A stretch of DNA of 19,393 nucleotides from Bacillota bacterium (GCA_029239575.1 JARBUP010000049.1:1-19393), one strand, 5' to 3'. Shown: positions 1 through 5,672, counted from the stretch's first letter. Numbers and translations: made by a program. The notes: generated by a model not told the origin, from the sequence alone.

Positions 1-1
1 A

Positions 2-391
2 GTAAAATCCCTGGGGGAAAATTCCAACAAATACAAATTGATTGGTCTCATGCTTTCAAATGGTTTAGTTTCTTTAAGTGGTGCTTTAATGGCACAATAC
101 CAAGGATTTGCAGATATAAACATGGGTACATCAATAATAGTTGTAGCACTTGCTTCAATAATTATAGGGGATACTGTATTTAAAAACTCAAGAAAATTAA
201 AAATAACTACAAGAGCAATAATAGGAGCTATGAGTTATAAATTCATAGGTGCCATTGCCATAGACTTAGGATTAGCACCAACTGATTTAAAAGCTATAAA
301 TGCAATCATAGTAATAGCATTTTTAAGCTATAATAATTTTGGAAAAGACTTATTTAATTTTAAAGGTAAATCTAATAAAATAGCGGGGTGA
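2..391 (+). CDS. ABC importer permease, C-terminal part (5' end outside window)
   Basis: This is the last 129 codons of an inner-membrane permease. The frame is open from base 2, and the TTG at 38 is an internal leucine, so the true start lies upstream. The reading begins with a SLGEN-x-KYK segment followed by LIGLMLSNGLVSLSGALMAQ, then further hydrophobic helices. This matches, from family knowledge, the permease of the uncharacterised ABC importers of the TrpXYZ / COG4120 type, which work with a lipoprotein binding protein and a PhnK-like ATPase. The ATPase gene follows after only four bases, so the two are one operon and the binding-protein gene should lie just upstream. The substrate cannot be told from this fragment; amino acids are only a guess from related systems. 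Confidence 0.8.
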   Translation, partial: VKSLGENSNKYKLIGLMLSNGLVSLSGALMAQYQGFADINMGTSIIVVALASIIIGDTVFKNSRKLKITTRAIIGAMSYKFIGAIAIDLGLAPTDLKAINAIIVIAFLSYNNFGKDLFNFKGKSNKIAG

Positions 392-395
392 TTAA

Positions 396-1172
396 ATGTT
401 AACTATAAATAATTTATCAAAATGTTTTTACAAAGGAACTGAAAATGAAAATATAGTCTTTAATAAATTCAATTTAAATATTAATTCAGGTGAATGTACA
501 GCCATACTTGGTTCAAATGGTTGCGGAAAAAGTACTTTATTTAATATTATTAGCGGCATTTTATCCCAGGATAACGGAGATATTATTCTAAGTGATAGAA
601 ATATAAATAATTTAAAAGAAAATGAGCGTTCTAAATATATAGGCAGAGTTCATCAAGATCCTTCAATGGGCGTTTCTCCATCTTTGACTATTTTAGAAAA
701 TATATCATTATCGGATAAAAAAGGTCAAAAATTCTCATTAAAACCATTAGTAAATAAAAATAGAATTGAAGAATATGTTAGTAAATTAAAAACTTTAGAT
801 TTAGGATTAGAAAATAAATTAAATACAGAAGTAAAATTTTTATCAGGTGGCCAAAGACAATCACTTTCTTTATTAATGGCTACATTTAAAAAACCAGAAC
901 TTTTACTTCTTGATGAGCATACTGCAGCACTTGATCCTAAAACTTCAAAACTTATTATGGATAAAACTCAGGAGCTTATAAATACACATAAAATAACTAC
1001 TATGATGATTTCTCACAATATAAGAGATGCAATTAATTATTCTGATAGAATAATAATGCTTAAAAAAGGTGAAATTATATTAGATGTGAAAAATGGAGAA
1101 ATTACTGAAAAAGAAATAATAAAAATATATAATTCTAAAAATGAAGATCACTCATTGTTAGAAGCGATATAA
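396..1172 (+). CDS. ABC transporter ATP-binding protein, partner of the upstream permease
   Basis: This 258-residue cytoplasmic ATPase powers the permease encoded just before it. All ABC motifs are present: Walker A GSNGCGKST (residues 39-47), Q-loop around VHQDP (85-89), signature LSGGQ (149-153), Walker B LLLLDE with catalytic Glu174, and the switch histidine in ISHN (His207). The length is normal for a single nucleotide-binding domain with no fused membrane part. The ATG is preceded by GGGGTG overlapping the permease stop codon, which suggests translational coupling. It resembles the COG1101 / PhnK-like ATPases of TrpXYZ-type importers. The operon ends at the terminator beginning at 1176. 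Substrate is unknown. Confidence 0.88.
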   Translation: MLTINNLSKCFYKGTENENIVFNKFNLNINSGECTAILGSNGCGKSTLFNIISGILSQDNGDIILSDRNINNLKENERSKYIGRVHQDPSMGVSPSLTILENISLSDKKGQKFSLKPLVNKNRIEEYVSKLKTLDLGLENKLNTEVKFLSGGQRQSLSLLMATFKKPELLLLDEHTAALDPKTSKLIMDKTQELINTHKITTMMISHNIRDAINYSDRIIMLKKGEIILDVKNGEITEKEIIKIYNSKNEDHSLLEAI

Positions 1173-1175
1173 ATA

Positions 1176-1223
1176 TATAGCATGAAACTTGATAGTTCAA
1201 TTGTTTCATGCTATAATTTTTTT
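1176..1223 (+). terminator. Strong intrinsic terminator of the ABC operon
   Basis: Arms TATAGCATGAAAC (1176-1188) and GTTTCATGCTATA (1203-1215) are a perfect 13-base inverted repeat with a 14-base loop. A run of seven T follows at 1217-1223. It starts four bases after the ATPase stop codon. A promoter for the next gene appears to be embedded in it. Confidence 0.9.
1189..1217 (+). promoter_or_regulatory. Sigma-A promoter embedded in the terminator hairpin
   Basis: TTGATA (1189-1194, in the hairpin loop) and TATAAT (1212-1217, in the right arm and first T of the tract) are separated by 17 bases. This is near-consensus sigma-A geometry. A start near 1224 would give a leader of under 30 bases carrying the AGAGGAAG ribosome binding site of the reductase gene. 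Confidence 0.65.
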
Positions 1224-1251
1224 ATTAAAAGAAATGAGAAAAGAGGAAGCT

Positions 1252-1758
1252 ATGGAAAATAAAATAGAAAAACTACAATTTGATAATAAAGAAGAATTAT
1301 ATAATTATTTAAACATGAGCGTAGAAGGTTTAATTAGTGATGAAAGCGATTGGTTAGCAAATATTTGCAATGCTTCAGCTCTTTTGTGGATGATTTTAGA
1401 TGATATAAACTGGGCAGGATTTTATTTATATAAAAAAGATGAGCTTGTATTAGGCCCATTTCAAGGAAAAATAGCTTGCACACATATTCAATTAGGAGCA
1501 GGGGTTTGTGGAACTGCTGCAAAAACAAAACAAACTCAATTAGTGAAAAATGTACATGAATTTCCTGGGCATATTGCATGTGATTCAAATTCGAATTCTG
1601 AAATAGTTGTTCCTATAATAAAAGAAAATAAGTTAATAGGTGTTTTAGATATAGACAGCCCAATATTAAATAGATTTGATGAAGAAGATAAGTATTATCT
1701 TGAAGAGTTTGTACAAATTCTTGTTAAACATATTAATTTTCCAGAAATTTTTAATTAA
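1252..1758 (+). CDS. msrC: Free methionine-(R)-sulfoxide reductase (GAF-domain fRMsr)
   Basis: This 168-residue cytoplasmic GAF-domain enzyme should reduce free L-methionine-(R)-sulfoxide to methionine, repairing oxidised methionine. The three cysteines of the family are all present: Cys76 in GKIAC, Cys86 in GVCGTA and Cys110 in GHIACD, followed by the SNSEIVVPI and GVLDIDSP strands typical of E. coli YebR/MsrC. The length is like YebR. I chose ATG 1252 because AGAGGAAG sits five bases upstream. The frame stays open to a TTG at 1189, but that lies inside the terminator, and ATG 1234 has no ribosome binding site. It is monocistronic, apparently driven by the promoter at 1189-1217. Function is inferred from conserved cysteines and overall match. 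Confidence 0.9.
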   Translation: MENKIEKLQFDNKEELYNYLNMSVEGLISDESDWLANICNASALLWMILDDINWAGFYLYKKDELVLGPFQGKIACTHIQLGAGVCGTAAKTKQTQLVKNVHEFPGHIACDSNSNSEIVVPIIKENKLIGVLDIDSPILNRFDEEDKYYLEEFVQILVKHINFPEIFN

Positions 1759-1804
1759 AAAATTATTAAATTAGTTTATAATTAGAAATTCTCTATCTGA
1801 ACAT

Positions 1805-1831
1805 TTTACATTCCTATTCATATATTATAAT
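1805..1831 (+). promoter_or_regulatory. Possible promoter of the DUF4397 gene
   Basis: TATAAT at 1826-1831 is preceded by TTTACA at 1805-1810, with a short 15-base spacer. The overlapping CATATATT (1819-1826) could alternatively be a -10 for a sporulation sigma factor, but I see no convincing matching -35. Confidence 0.4.
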
Positions 1832-1854
1832 GATATATTAAAAGGGGTGAAATT

Positions 1855-2568
1855 ATGTACGATATAAATAAATTTGGTTGGCCAAATAATTATCAAAATA
1901 CTAATTATGGATATCCAATGGGCTTTAATCCCACTATGACAAAATGCTGTAGAAAATCATATTTTAGAATATTAAACGCACTTAAAAATGCACCTAAATT
2001 AGATGTATATGTTAATGAAATGCTTATGACTTCCAATTTAGGTTATGGTGAATTCTCAAGGTTTATGAAATTTATGCCAGGAACTTATCATGTTGTGGCA
2101 AAAGCATCTGGCAGCCAAAATGGACCTTTATTTGAATCAAACATTACTATTGATTCTAATTTAGCTTATACAGGAGCATTTACTGGAGATGCATTGCAAT
2201 TAGAGGAAATAAGTTTATATATGATACCGGATGAAAAAGAAAATACTGACATGGGAATCATGTCAGCTTTAAAGATTATAAATTTAGTAATTGATTCACC
2301 ATATTTTAATTTAGTTTCTGGTGATGGAACAGTTTTGTTTTCAGATGTAAACTATGGAGATGTCACAAACAATGTAGCTATACCTTCTAATACATATACT
2401 TTACATTTAAAAAAACAAGGAAATGATCAAAGTATATTAACAGCTCCAAATTTAGACTTTCAACCCAAAATGCATTATACTCTATTTATCATAGGAGAAT
2501 ATGGTGAAAAGCCTAAAATTGAGCTTTTAATACCTGAAGATGGTTTAAATAATTTAGATATGTGTTAA
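1855..2568 (+). CDS. DUF4397 domain-containing protein, two tandem domains
   Basis: This 237-residue protein of unknown function has a Tyr/Asn/Gly/Pro-rich N-terminus (residues 1-28) and then a Cys-Cys pair (31-32). Residues about 36-125 match the DUF4397 pattern: LNALKNAP, then LDVYVNEMLM, LGYGEFSRF and PGTYHVVAK. Residues about 138-230 repeat the plan in weaker form (INLVIDSP, VNYGDVTNNVAIPSNTYTL). Both halves look like beta-rich sandwich folds. There is no signal peptide or membrane helix, so it should be cytoplasmic or built into a structure such as the spore coat. The composition of the N-terminus recalls spore-coat proteins, but that is inference only. The start is supported by AGGGGTGA nine bases after a putative -10. 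It appears monocistronic, followed by the repeat-rich intergenic region. Confidence 0.8.
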   Translation: MYDINKFGWPNNYQNTNYGYPMGFNPTMTKCCRKSYFRILNALKNAPKLDVYVNEMLMTSNLGYGEFSRFMKFMPGTYHVVAKASGSQNGPLFESNITIDSNLAYTGAFTGDALQLEEISLYMIPDEKENTDMGIMSALKIINLVIDSPYFNLVSGDGTVLFSDVNYGDVTNNVAIPSNTYTLHLKKQGNDQSILTAPNLDFQPKMHYTLFIIGEYGEKPKIELLIPEDGLNNLDMC

Positions 2569-2592
2569 AAGATATATTGAATAATAAATGAA

Positions 2593-2610
2593 AACAAGTG
2601 CGTAGCTTGT
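2593..2610 (+). repeat. 18-base direct repeat, copy 1
   Basis: AACAAGTGCGTAGCTTGT matches AACAAGTGAGTAGCTTGT at 2741-2758 in 17 of 18 positions. The two copies bracket the palindromic element at 2618-2715. Each is itself a small hairpin (ACAAG/CTTGT). A partial third copy, GTAGCTTG, follows at 2611-2618. Confidence 0.75.
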
Positions 2611-2617
2611 GTAGCTT

Positions 2618-2650
2618 GATGACAAAATATTATTTTTATTTTTTGTCATC
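2618..2650 (+). repeat. Perfect hairpin with AT-rich loop
   Basis: GATGACAAAA (2618-2627) and TTTTGTCATC (2641-2650) form a perfect 10-base inverted repeat with a 13-base AT-only loop. The right arm overlaps the start of the next palindrome. It could terminate transcription from the DUF4397 gene, but no T tract follows the stem. Confidence 0.65.
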
Positions 2651-2715
2651 CTGAGCGATAGTGAAGGATCCTGTTATTAAATAATAAATAGATTCTTCAC
2701 TAGGTTCAGAATTAC
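2645..2715 (+). repeat. Imperfect palindrome of the GTCATYCTGAGCG dispersed-repeat type
   Basis: The left arm (2645-2670, starting GTCATCCTGAGCGATAG) and the right arm (2691-2715, whose reverse complement starts GTAATTCTGAACC) pair over about 25 bases with several mismatches around an AT-rich 20-base loop. The arm resembles the GTCATTCTGAGCGnAGCGAAGAATC family of intergenic repeats that I recall from many bacterial genomes. It contains no coding capacity. Confidence 0.7.
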
Positions 2716-2740
2716 ATCTTATATGTTTGTAAATAATCTG

Positions 2741-2765
2741 AACAAGTGAGTAGCTTGTTTTTTTT
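2741..2765 (+). terminator. Hairpin with T8 tract (direct repeat copy 2)
   Basis: AACAAG (2741-2746) and CTTGTT (2754-2759) form a short stem, and T continues to 2765. The first 18 bases duplicate 2593-2610. The form is that of an intrinsic terminator, although the stem is short. It would stop any read-through from upstream before the hairpin array. Confidence 0.5.
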
Positions 2766-2766
2766 A

Positions 2767-2990
2767 TGACCTAACCCAATTTCTTAGACCAGAGGGAGAA
2801 AGAAATTGTTGGTAGGTCAAACGCAACGAATTCCGTATGATTTACCCAATTTATTCGAGCGATAGCGAAGAATAAATTGATGGTAATTCAACCGCAATGA
2901 GCACCAAATTTTATGTGAGCGAGAGCGAGCAAATAAATTTGTGTTGCGAAACTGTGCAATTTATGCGACTAAAAGGAGCAAATAAATTTG
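2767..2990 (+). repeat. Array of four related hairpin units (A-B-C-D)
   Basis: Four hairpins lie in series. Unit A is 2767-2819 (TGACCTA/TAGGTCA outer stem, CAATTTCT/AGAAATTG inner stem). Unit B is 2842-2886 (TTACC/GGTAA and CAATTTATTC/GAATAAATTG). Unit C is 2901-2947 (CAAATTT/AAATTTG closed by GCA/TGC). Unit D is 2957-2990 (ATTTAT/ATAAAT). Units share the plan of an outer stem, extra unpaired bases on the 3' side, and an inner AAATT-type stem. Loops of B and C carry GAGCGATAGCGA and GAGCGAGAGCGA. The linkers CGCAACGA and CGCAATGA recur between units. Units A and C recur at 5467-5573. I recognise no known RNA family or protein-coding content. Confidence 0.7.
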
Positions 2991-3062
2991 TGAATGAGAC
3001 TGCGAATGTAAAATTATGTACTTAATTATTCAAAATGATAATTATTATTCATAGAAGTATTG

Positions 3063-3088
3063 TTGACATAATTATTTTATGATATAAT
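3063..3088 (+). promoter_or_regulatory. Distal promoter (P1) of the DMT gene
   Basis: TATAAT at 3083-3088 is preceded by TG at 3080-3081, an extended -10. TTGACA lies at 3063-3068, but the spacer is only 14 bases, so the extended -10 may matter more. Transcription would start near 3095, directly before the hairpin at 3097-3124. Confidence 0.6.
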
Positions 3089-3096
3089 AAAAACAC

Positions 3097-3124
3097 GAAA
3101 ACAAAGACTGACGTCTTTGTTTTC
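3097..3124 (+). promoter_or_regulatory. Perfect 12-base inverted repeat at the start of the P1 transcript
   Basis: GAAAACAAAGAC (3097-3108) and GTCTTTGTTTTC (3113-3124) flank the loop TGAC, and AGTATTTTTATT follows. It may act as an attenuator-type terminator, a 5'-end stabilising hairpin or an operator. It shares the core AAGACTKACGTCTT with the second hairpin at 3146-3163. Confidence 0.65.
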
Positions 3125-3145
3125 AGTATTTTTATTCGTTGTGAT

Positions 3146-3176
3146 GCAAGACTTACGTCTTGCTTTATGATATAAT
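3146..3176 (+). promoter_or_regulatory. Second hairpin with proximal extended -10 (P2)
   Basis: GCAAGAC (3146-3152) and GTCTTGC (3157-3163) flank the loop TTAC. Next comes TTTATGATATAAT, whose TGATATAAT (3168-3176) is an extended -10 identical to that of P1. No good -35 is visible, and the hairpin occupies that space. It might therefore be an operator, with a start near 3183 and a leader of about 20 bases. Confidence 0.5.
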
Positions 3177-3204
3177 GTTTAGATATTAATAGGAGGGTTT
3201 ATAA

Positions 3205-4098
3205 ATGAAGGATTTATCAACAAAACAAGCTGATGCTATGTTGTTTTTTGTAGCTTTATTATGGGGTACAGGATTTACAGTTACAAAAATAGCTCTTGAT
3301 GTTTTTTCAACAGTACAGCTTTTATTTTTTCGCTTTTTTATTGCAGCAATAGTTTCATTAATAATATTTCACAAAGATATGCGTAAAATGAACAAGTCAG
3401 ATTTAAAAGCAGGAATTATAATGGGAATATTTTTAACTTTAGGTTATATATTTCAAACATTTGGGTTAGAAGGTACATCTGCTGGAAAATCTGCTTTTCT
3501 AACTGGAACAAATGTTGTTATGGTACCTTTTTTAGCTTGGTTTGTATCTAAGAAAAAACCAGGAAAAAATAATATTATTGCAGCTATTTTAATGTTTTTA
3601 GGAATTATTTTACTTACTGTTGATTTTAAAAATTTTGGAGAATTTAATGTAGCTGATATGCTTACATTTTTTTGTGCAATATCATTTGCATGGCAAATTG
3701 TAGCAACGGGAATTTTTTCTGGTGATAAAAATCCTTATATTATTTCCACAGTTCAACTTTCAACATGTGCTGTTATATTTTCAGTTATGATGTTTTTTGA
3801 TAAAACACCTCTGCATTATACAACAACAGGTGCATATAGCATGGTATACTTAAGTATTGTAACTACTCTTGTATGCTTTTTAATGCAAACAATTGGTCAA
3901 AAATATACATCATCTTCACATGCTGCCATAGTTCTTAGCTTAGAATCAGTGTGCGGAAGTGTTTTTGGAGTAATGTTTTTAGGAGAAAAATATAATTATT
4001 TGATGGTTATTGCTTTCGTAGTAATATTTATGTCCATATTAATCGCTGAAGGCGGTTTTGATTCTTTTTTTAATAAAAGAAATTTAGAAATAAATTAA
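3205..4098 (+). CDS. DMT-superfamily transporter (EamA family)
   Basis: This 297-residue membrane protein has about ten predicted hydrophobic helices in two EamA repeats (residues about 10-139 and 149-281). Characteristic features are LLWGTGFTVTK near residue 18 and LSLESVCGSVFGVMFLGEK (244-262), the usual end of the second repeat. Family members export or exchange amino acids, nucleobases or other metabolites; the substrate cannot be read from the sequence. AGGAGGG at 3191-3197 sets the start. Two promoter-like sites with hairpins lie upstream. The next gene, purR, has its own promoter 91 bases away, so a link to purine transport is possible but unsupported. Confidence 0.87.
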   Translation: MKDLSTKQADAMLFFVALLWGTGFTVTKIALDVFSTVQLLFFRFFIAAIVSLIIFHKDMRKMNKSDLKAGIIMGIFLTLGYIFQTFGLEGTSAGKSAFLTGTNVVMVPFLAWFVSKKKPGKNNIIAAILMFLGIILLTVDFKNFGEFNVADMLTFFCAISFAWQIVATGIFSGDKNPYIISTVQLSTCAVIFSVMMFFDKTPLHYTTTGAYSMVYLSIVTTLVCFLMQTIGQKYTSSSHAAIVLSLESVCGSVFGVMFLGEKYNYLMVIAFVVIFMSILIAEGGFDSFFNKRNLEIN

Positions 4099-4131
4099 AA
4101 TCATATTCTAAAATTTAAATTTAAAATTTAC

Positions 4132-4160
4132 TTGAAAAAACCGAACAATTGATTTATAAT
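4132..4160 (+). promoter_or_regulatory. purR promoter (sigma-A)
   Basis: TTGAAA (4132-4137) and TATAAT (4155-4160) with a 17-base spacer give a start near 4167. The spacer contains the first PurBox, so bound PurR would block RNA polymerase. Confidence 0.8.
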
Positions 4161-4181
4161 TAAGTAAAATTGTTCGTAAGG
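4137..4181 (+). promoter_or_regulatory. PurBox pair controlling purR
   Basis: AAAACCGAACAAT (4137-4149) is a full match to the B. subtilis PurBox consensus AWWWCCGAACWWT as I recall it. On the opposite strand 4181-4169 reads CCTTACGAACAAT, with the core CGAACAAT intact and three mismatches in the flank. The two boxes face each other with 19 bases between them. The second overlaps the ribosome binding site. This implies autorepression by PurR, relieved by PRPP. Confidence 0.8.
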
Positions 4182-4189
4182 AGTATTGA

Positions 4190-5011
4190 GTGAAAAAATA
4201 TAAACGAAATCAAAGAATAGGTGCTTTAATGAAAATTTTTGCTGAAAAACCAAATTATGTGTTTTCATATAATTATTTTTCAGAAATTTTCAATGCTGCT
4301 AAATCAACTATAAGTGAAGATATTACTATAGTAAAAGAATTAGTAAGTGAATTAGAGTGCGGAAGAATTGATACTATATCTGGTTCGTCCGGCGGAGCTG
4401 TTTTTATACCATATGTAAGTATAAAAGAAAAAACCGAAATATTATCAGAACTTTGCGAAGTGTTTTCTCAAAAAAATAGAATTGTTGCTGGTGGATTCAT
4501 ATATACAACGGATTTATTTAATAATCCAAATGTTGTATCCAATATAGCTAAAATAATAGCATCAGAATTTAACCATATTGATATAGATTATATTATTACT
4601 GCAGAAACAAAAGGTATACCTGTAGCTATTATGACAGCTCAAAAATTAAATGTTCCTGTAGCAGTTATAAGAAGAAATAATAAAGTTACTGAAGGAGCAA
4701 CTGTGAGCATAAATTATGTTTCAGGTTCTTCAAAAAATATTCAAACCATGTCTTTATCTAAAAGATCATTAAAACAAAACTCTAAAGTTTTAATTGTTGA
4801 TGACTTTATGAAAGGCGGAGGAACTGCTAAAGGCATGTCAGATATGATGAATGAATTTAATGCTGAAGTAGTGGGAACAGCAGTGGTTATTGAAACATTA
4901 GCACCGGAAATAAAATTAATTGATAATTATATGTCGCTTTTAGTCTTAAAAAACATGGATGAAAAAGAAGGAATCATTGAAATAGAGCCAAATATGAAAT
5001 TATTAAAATAA
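4190..5011 (+). CDS. purR: Purine operon repressor PurR
   Basis: This 273-residue cytoplasmic DNA-binding repressor of purine synthesis genes senses PRPP. Residues 1 to about 75 form the winged-helix DNA-binding domain (RNQRIGALMKIF, KSTISEDI). The rest is a phosphoribosyltransferase-like fold with the PRPP-binding loop VLIVDDFMKGGGT at 200-212. In characterised PurR this loop binds PRPP without enzymatic activity. The start is GTG 4190, fixed by TAAGGAG at 4177-4183. A PurBox pair spans its promoter, so it probably represses itself. purL and purE at the far end of the window are likely targets. Length and motifs match the Bacillus family. Confidence 0.95.
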   Translation: MKKYKRNQRIGALMKIFAEKPNYVFSYNYFSEIFNAAKSTISEDITIVKELVSELECGRIDTISGSSGGAVFIPYVSIKEKTEILSELCEVFSQKNRIVAGGFIYTTDLFNNPNVVSNIAKIIASEFNHIDIDYIITAETKGIPVAIMTAQKLNVPVAVIRRNNKVTEGATVSINYVSGSSKNIQTMSLSKRSLKQNSKVLIVDDFMKGGGTAKGMSDMMNEFNAEVVGTAVVIETLAPEIKLIDNYMSLLVLKNMDEKEGIIEIEPNMKLLK

Positions 5012-5027
5012 TTTCATATTATTTTTT
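4991..5027 (+). terminator. purR terminator, overlapping its stop codon
   Basis: AATATGAAATTATT (4991-5004) and AATAATTTCATATT (5007-5020) form a 14-base perfect inverted repeat, followed by T6 at 5022-5027. The stem is almost all A/T and includes the last codons and the TAA of purR. Confidence 0.75.
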
Positions 5028-5047
5028 ATAAAAATGAAAATGTTTTT

Positions 5048-5076
5048 TTGCATTTTATTGGTAAATGTAGTATAAT
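5048..5076 (+). promoter_or_regulatory. Probable spoVG promoter
   Basis: TATAAT at 5071-5076 is 17 bases after TTGCAT (5048-5053), a weak -35. I see no sigma-H-type sequence like that of the B. subtilis spoVG promoter. Confidence 0.45.
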
Positions 5077-5121
5077 AAATTAATTGGACATAATCTTTTT
5101 TTGGGGGAAGGTGGTGACGAC

Positions 5122-5412
5122 ATGATAATAACGGACGTAAGAGTGAGAAAAATTAACTCGGAAGGCAAAATGAAGGCAATCGTTTCGGTAACTTTTGAAG
5201 ATTGTTTTGTGGTTCATGATATTAAGATTATAGAAGGACAAAATGGACTTTTTATTGCAATGCCAAGTAGAAAAATGCCTGATGGCGAATTCAAGGATAT
5301 TGCTCACCCAATTAATTCTGAAACAAGAAATCTTGTAGCAGAAGCAGTATTCAAAGCTTATGAATTAAAGCTTGAAGAAGACGGAGAAGAAGTTGCAGAA
5401 GCTCTTCTTTAA
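5122..5412 (+). CDS. spoVG: Regulator SpoVG
   Basis: This 96-residue nucleic-acid-binding regulator is involved in sporulation septation and, in other Firmicutes, in cell-surface and virulence gene control. The sequence follows B. subtilis SpoVG closely: TDVRVRKIN, FVVHDIKIIEG, NGLFIAMPSRKMPDGEFKDI and HPINSETR. I chose ATG 5122 because AAGGTGGTGA, close to the ideal anti-16S sequence, ends four bases before it; an in-frame TTG at 5101 lies upstream of that site. The position after purR is the conserved Firmicute arrangement, although yabJ, found between them in Bacillus, is absent. The gene has its own terminator and probably its own promoter. Confidence 0.96.
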   Translation: MIITDVRVRKINSEGKMKAIVSVTFEDCFVVHDIKIIEGQNGLFIAMPSRKMPDGEFKDIAHPINSETRNLVAEAVFKAYELKLEEDGEEVAEALL

Positions 5413-5419
5413 TAGCGTG

Positions 5420-5434
5420 ACTGACATAGTCAGT
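5420..5434 (+). other. Small hairpin just after spoVG
   Basis: ACTGAC (5420-5425) and GTCAGT (5429-5434) flank the loop ATA, directly upstream of the terminator. It may stabilise the 3' end of the transcript. Confidence 0.45.
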
Positions 5435-5436
5435 TT

Positions 5437-5460
5437 AAGGGTCTATATTAGGCCCTTTTT
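5437..5460 (+). terminator. spoVG intrinsic terminator
   Basis: AAGGGTC (5437-5443) pairs with GGCCCTT (5451-5457), including one T-G pair, around a 7-base loop. The T tract runs to 5460. Confidence 0.8.
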
Positions 5461-5466
5461 GTATGC

Positions 5467-5573
5467 CCTAACCCAATTTTTTCGACTGATAAGGAGAAAA
5501 AAATTGTTGGTAGGTCAACCGCAACGAGCACCAAATTTGCGTGAGCGGTAGCGAGCAAGTAAATTTGTGTTGC
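5467..5573 (+). repeat. Second copy of hairpin units A and C
   Basis: Unit A (5467-5514) repeats CCTAACCCAATTT and AAATTGTTGGTAGGTCAA of 2770-2820. Unit C (5528-5573) repeats GAGCACCAAATTT and AAATTTGTGTTGCGA of 2900-2949, with the loop GTGAGCGGTAGCGAGCA. The linker CCGCAACGAGCACC joins A directly to C, so unit B is missing relative to the array before the DMT gene. The loops differ in sequence while the stems keep pairing, for example CAATTTTTTC/GAAAAAAATTG here against CAATTTCT/AGAAATTG there. Confidence 0.75.
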
Positions 5574-5643
5574 GAGACTGCGTCCTCCAAACTCAAAAAA
5601 CTGTTATAGTAGGCAAATAATCGCTAAAACTTGTTAACTTTTT

Positions 5644-5672
5644 TTGACTTAATTTATTTTATGATGTATAAT
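5644..5672 (+). promoter_or_regulatory. glmU promoter (sigma-A)
   Basis: TTGACT (5644-5649) and TATAAT (5667-5672) are 17 bases apart. The start near 5679 leaves a leader of about 30 bases with GAGGAGG at 5698-5704. Confidence 0.8.

Noticed and set aside
1189..1251. TTG start giving a longer methionine sulfoxide reductase
   Set aside because: The extension lies in the terminator hairpin, is not family-like, and ATG 1252 has a good ribosome binding site.
1334..1588. Minus-strand open frame inside the reductase gene
   Set aside because: No ribosome binding site or recognisable domain; it is the shadow of a well-supported plus-strand gene. The same holds for the minus-strand frames in glmU, pth, purL and spoVG.
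2569..3204. Possible small genes or a CRISPR array in the repeat-rich region
   Set aside because: The repeats are inverted, of unequal length and unevenly spaced, with no constant repeat-spacer pattern. I saw no short frame with a ribosome binding site.
4111..4122. AAATTTAAATTT palindrome before the purR promoter
   Set aside because: A pure A/T palindrome is expected by chance in such AT-rich DNA, and it is not followed by a T tract.
5041..5076. Sigma-H promoter for spoVG
   Set aside because: Known in B. subtilis, but no AGGA/GAAT-type elements with correct spacing are visible here.
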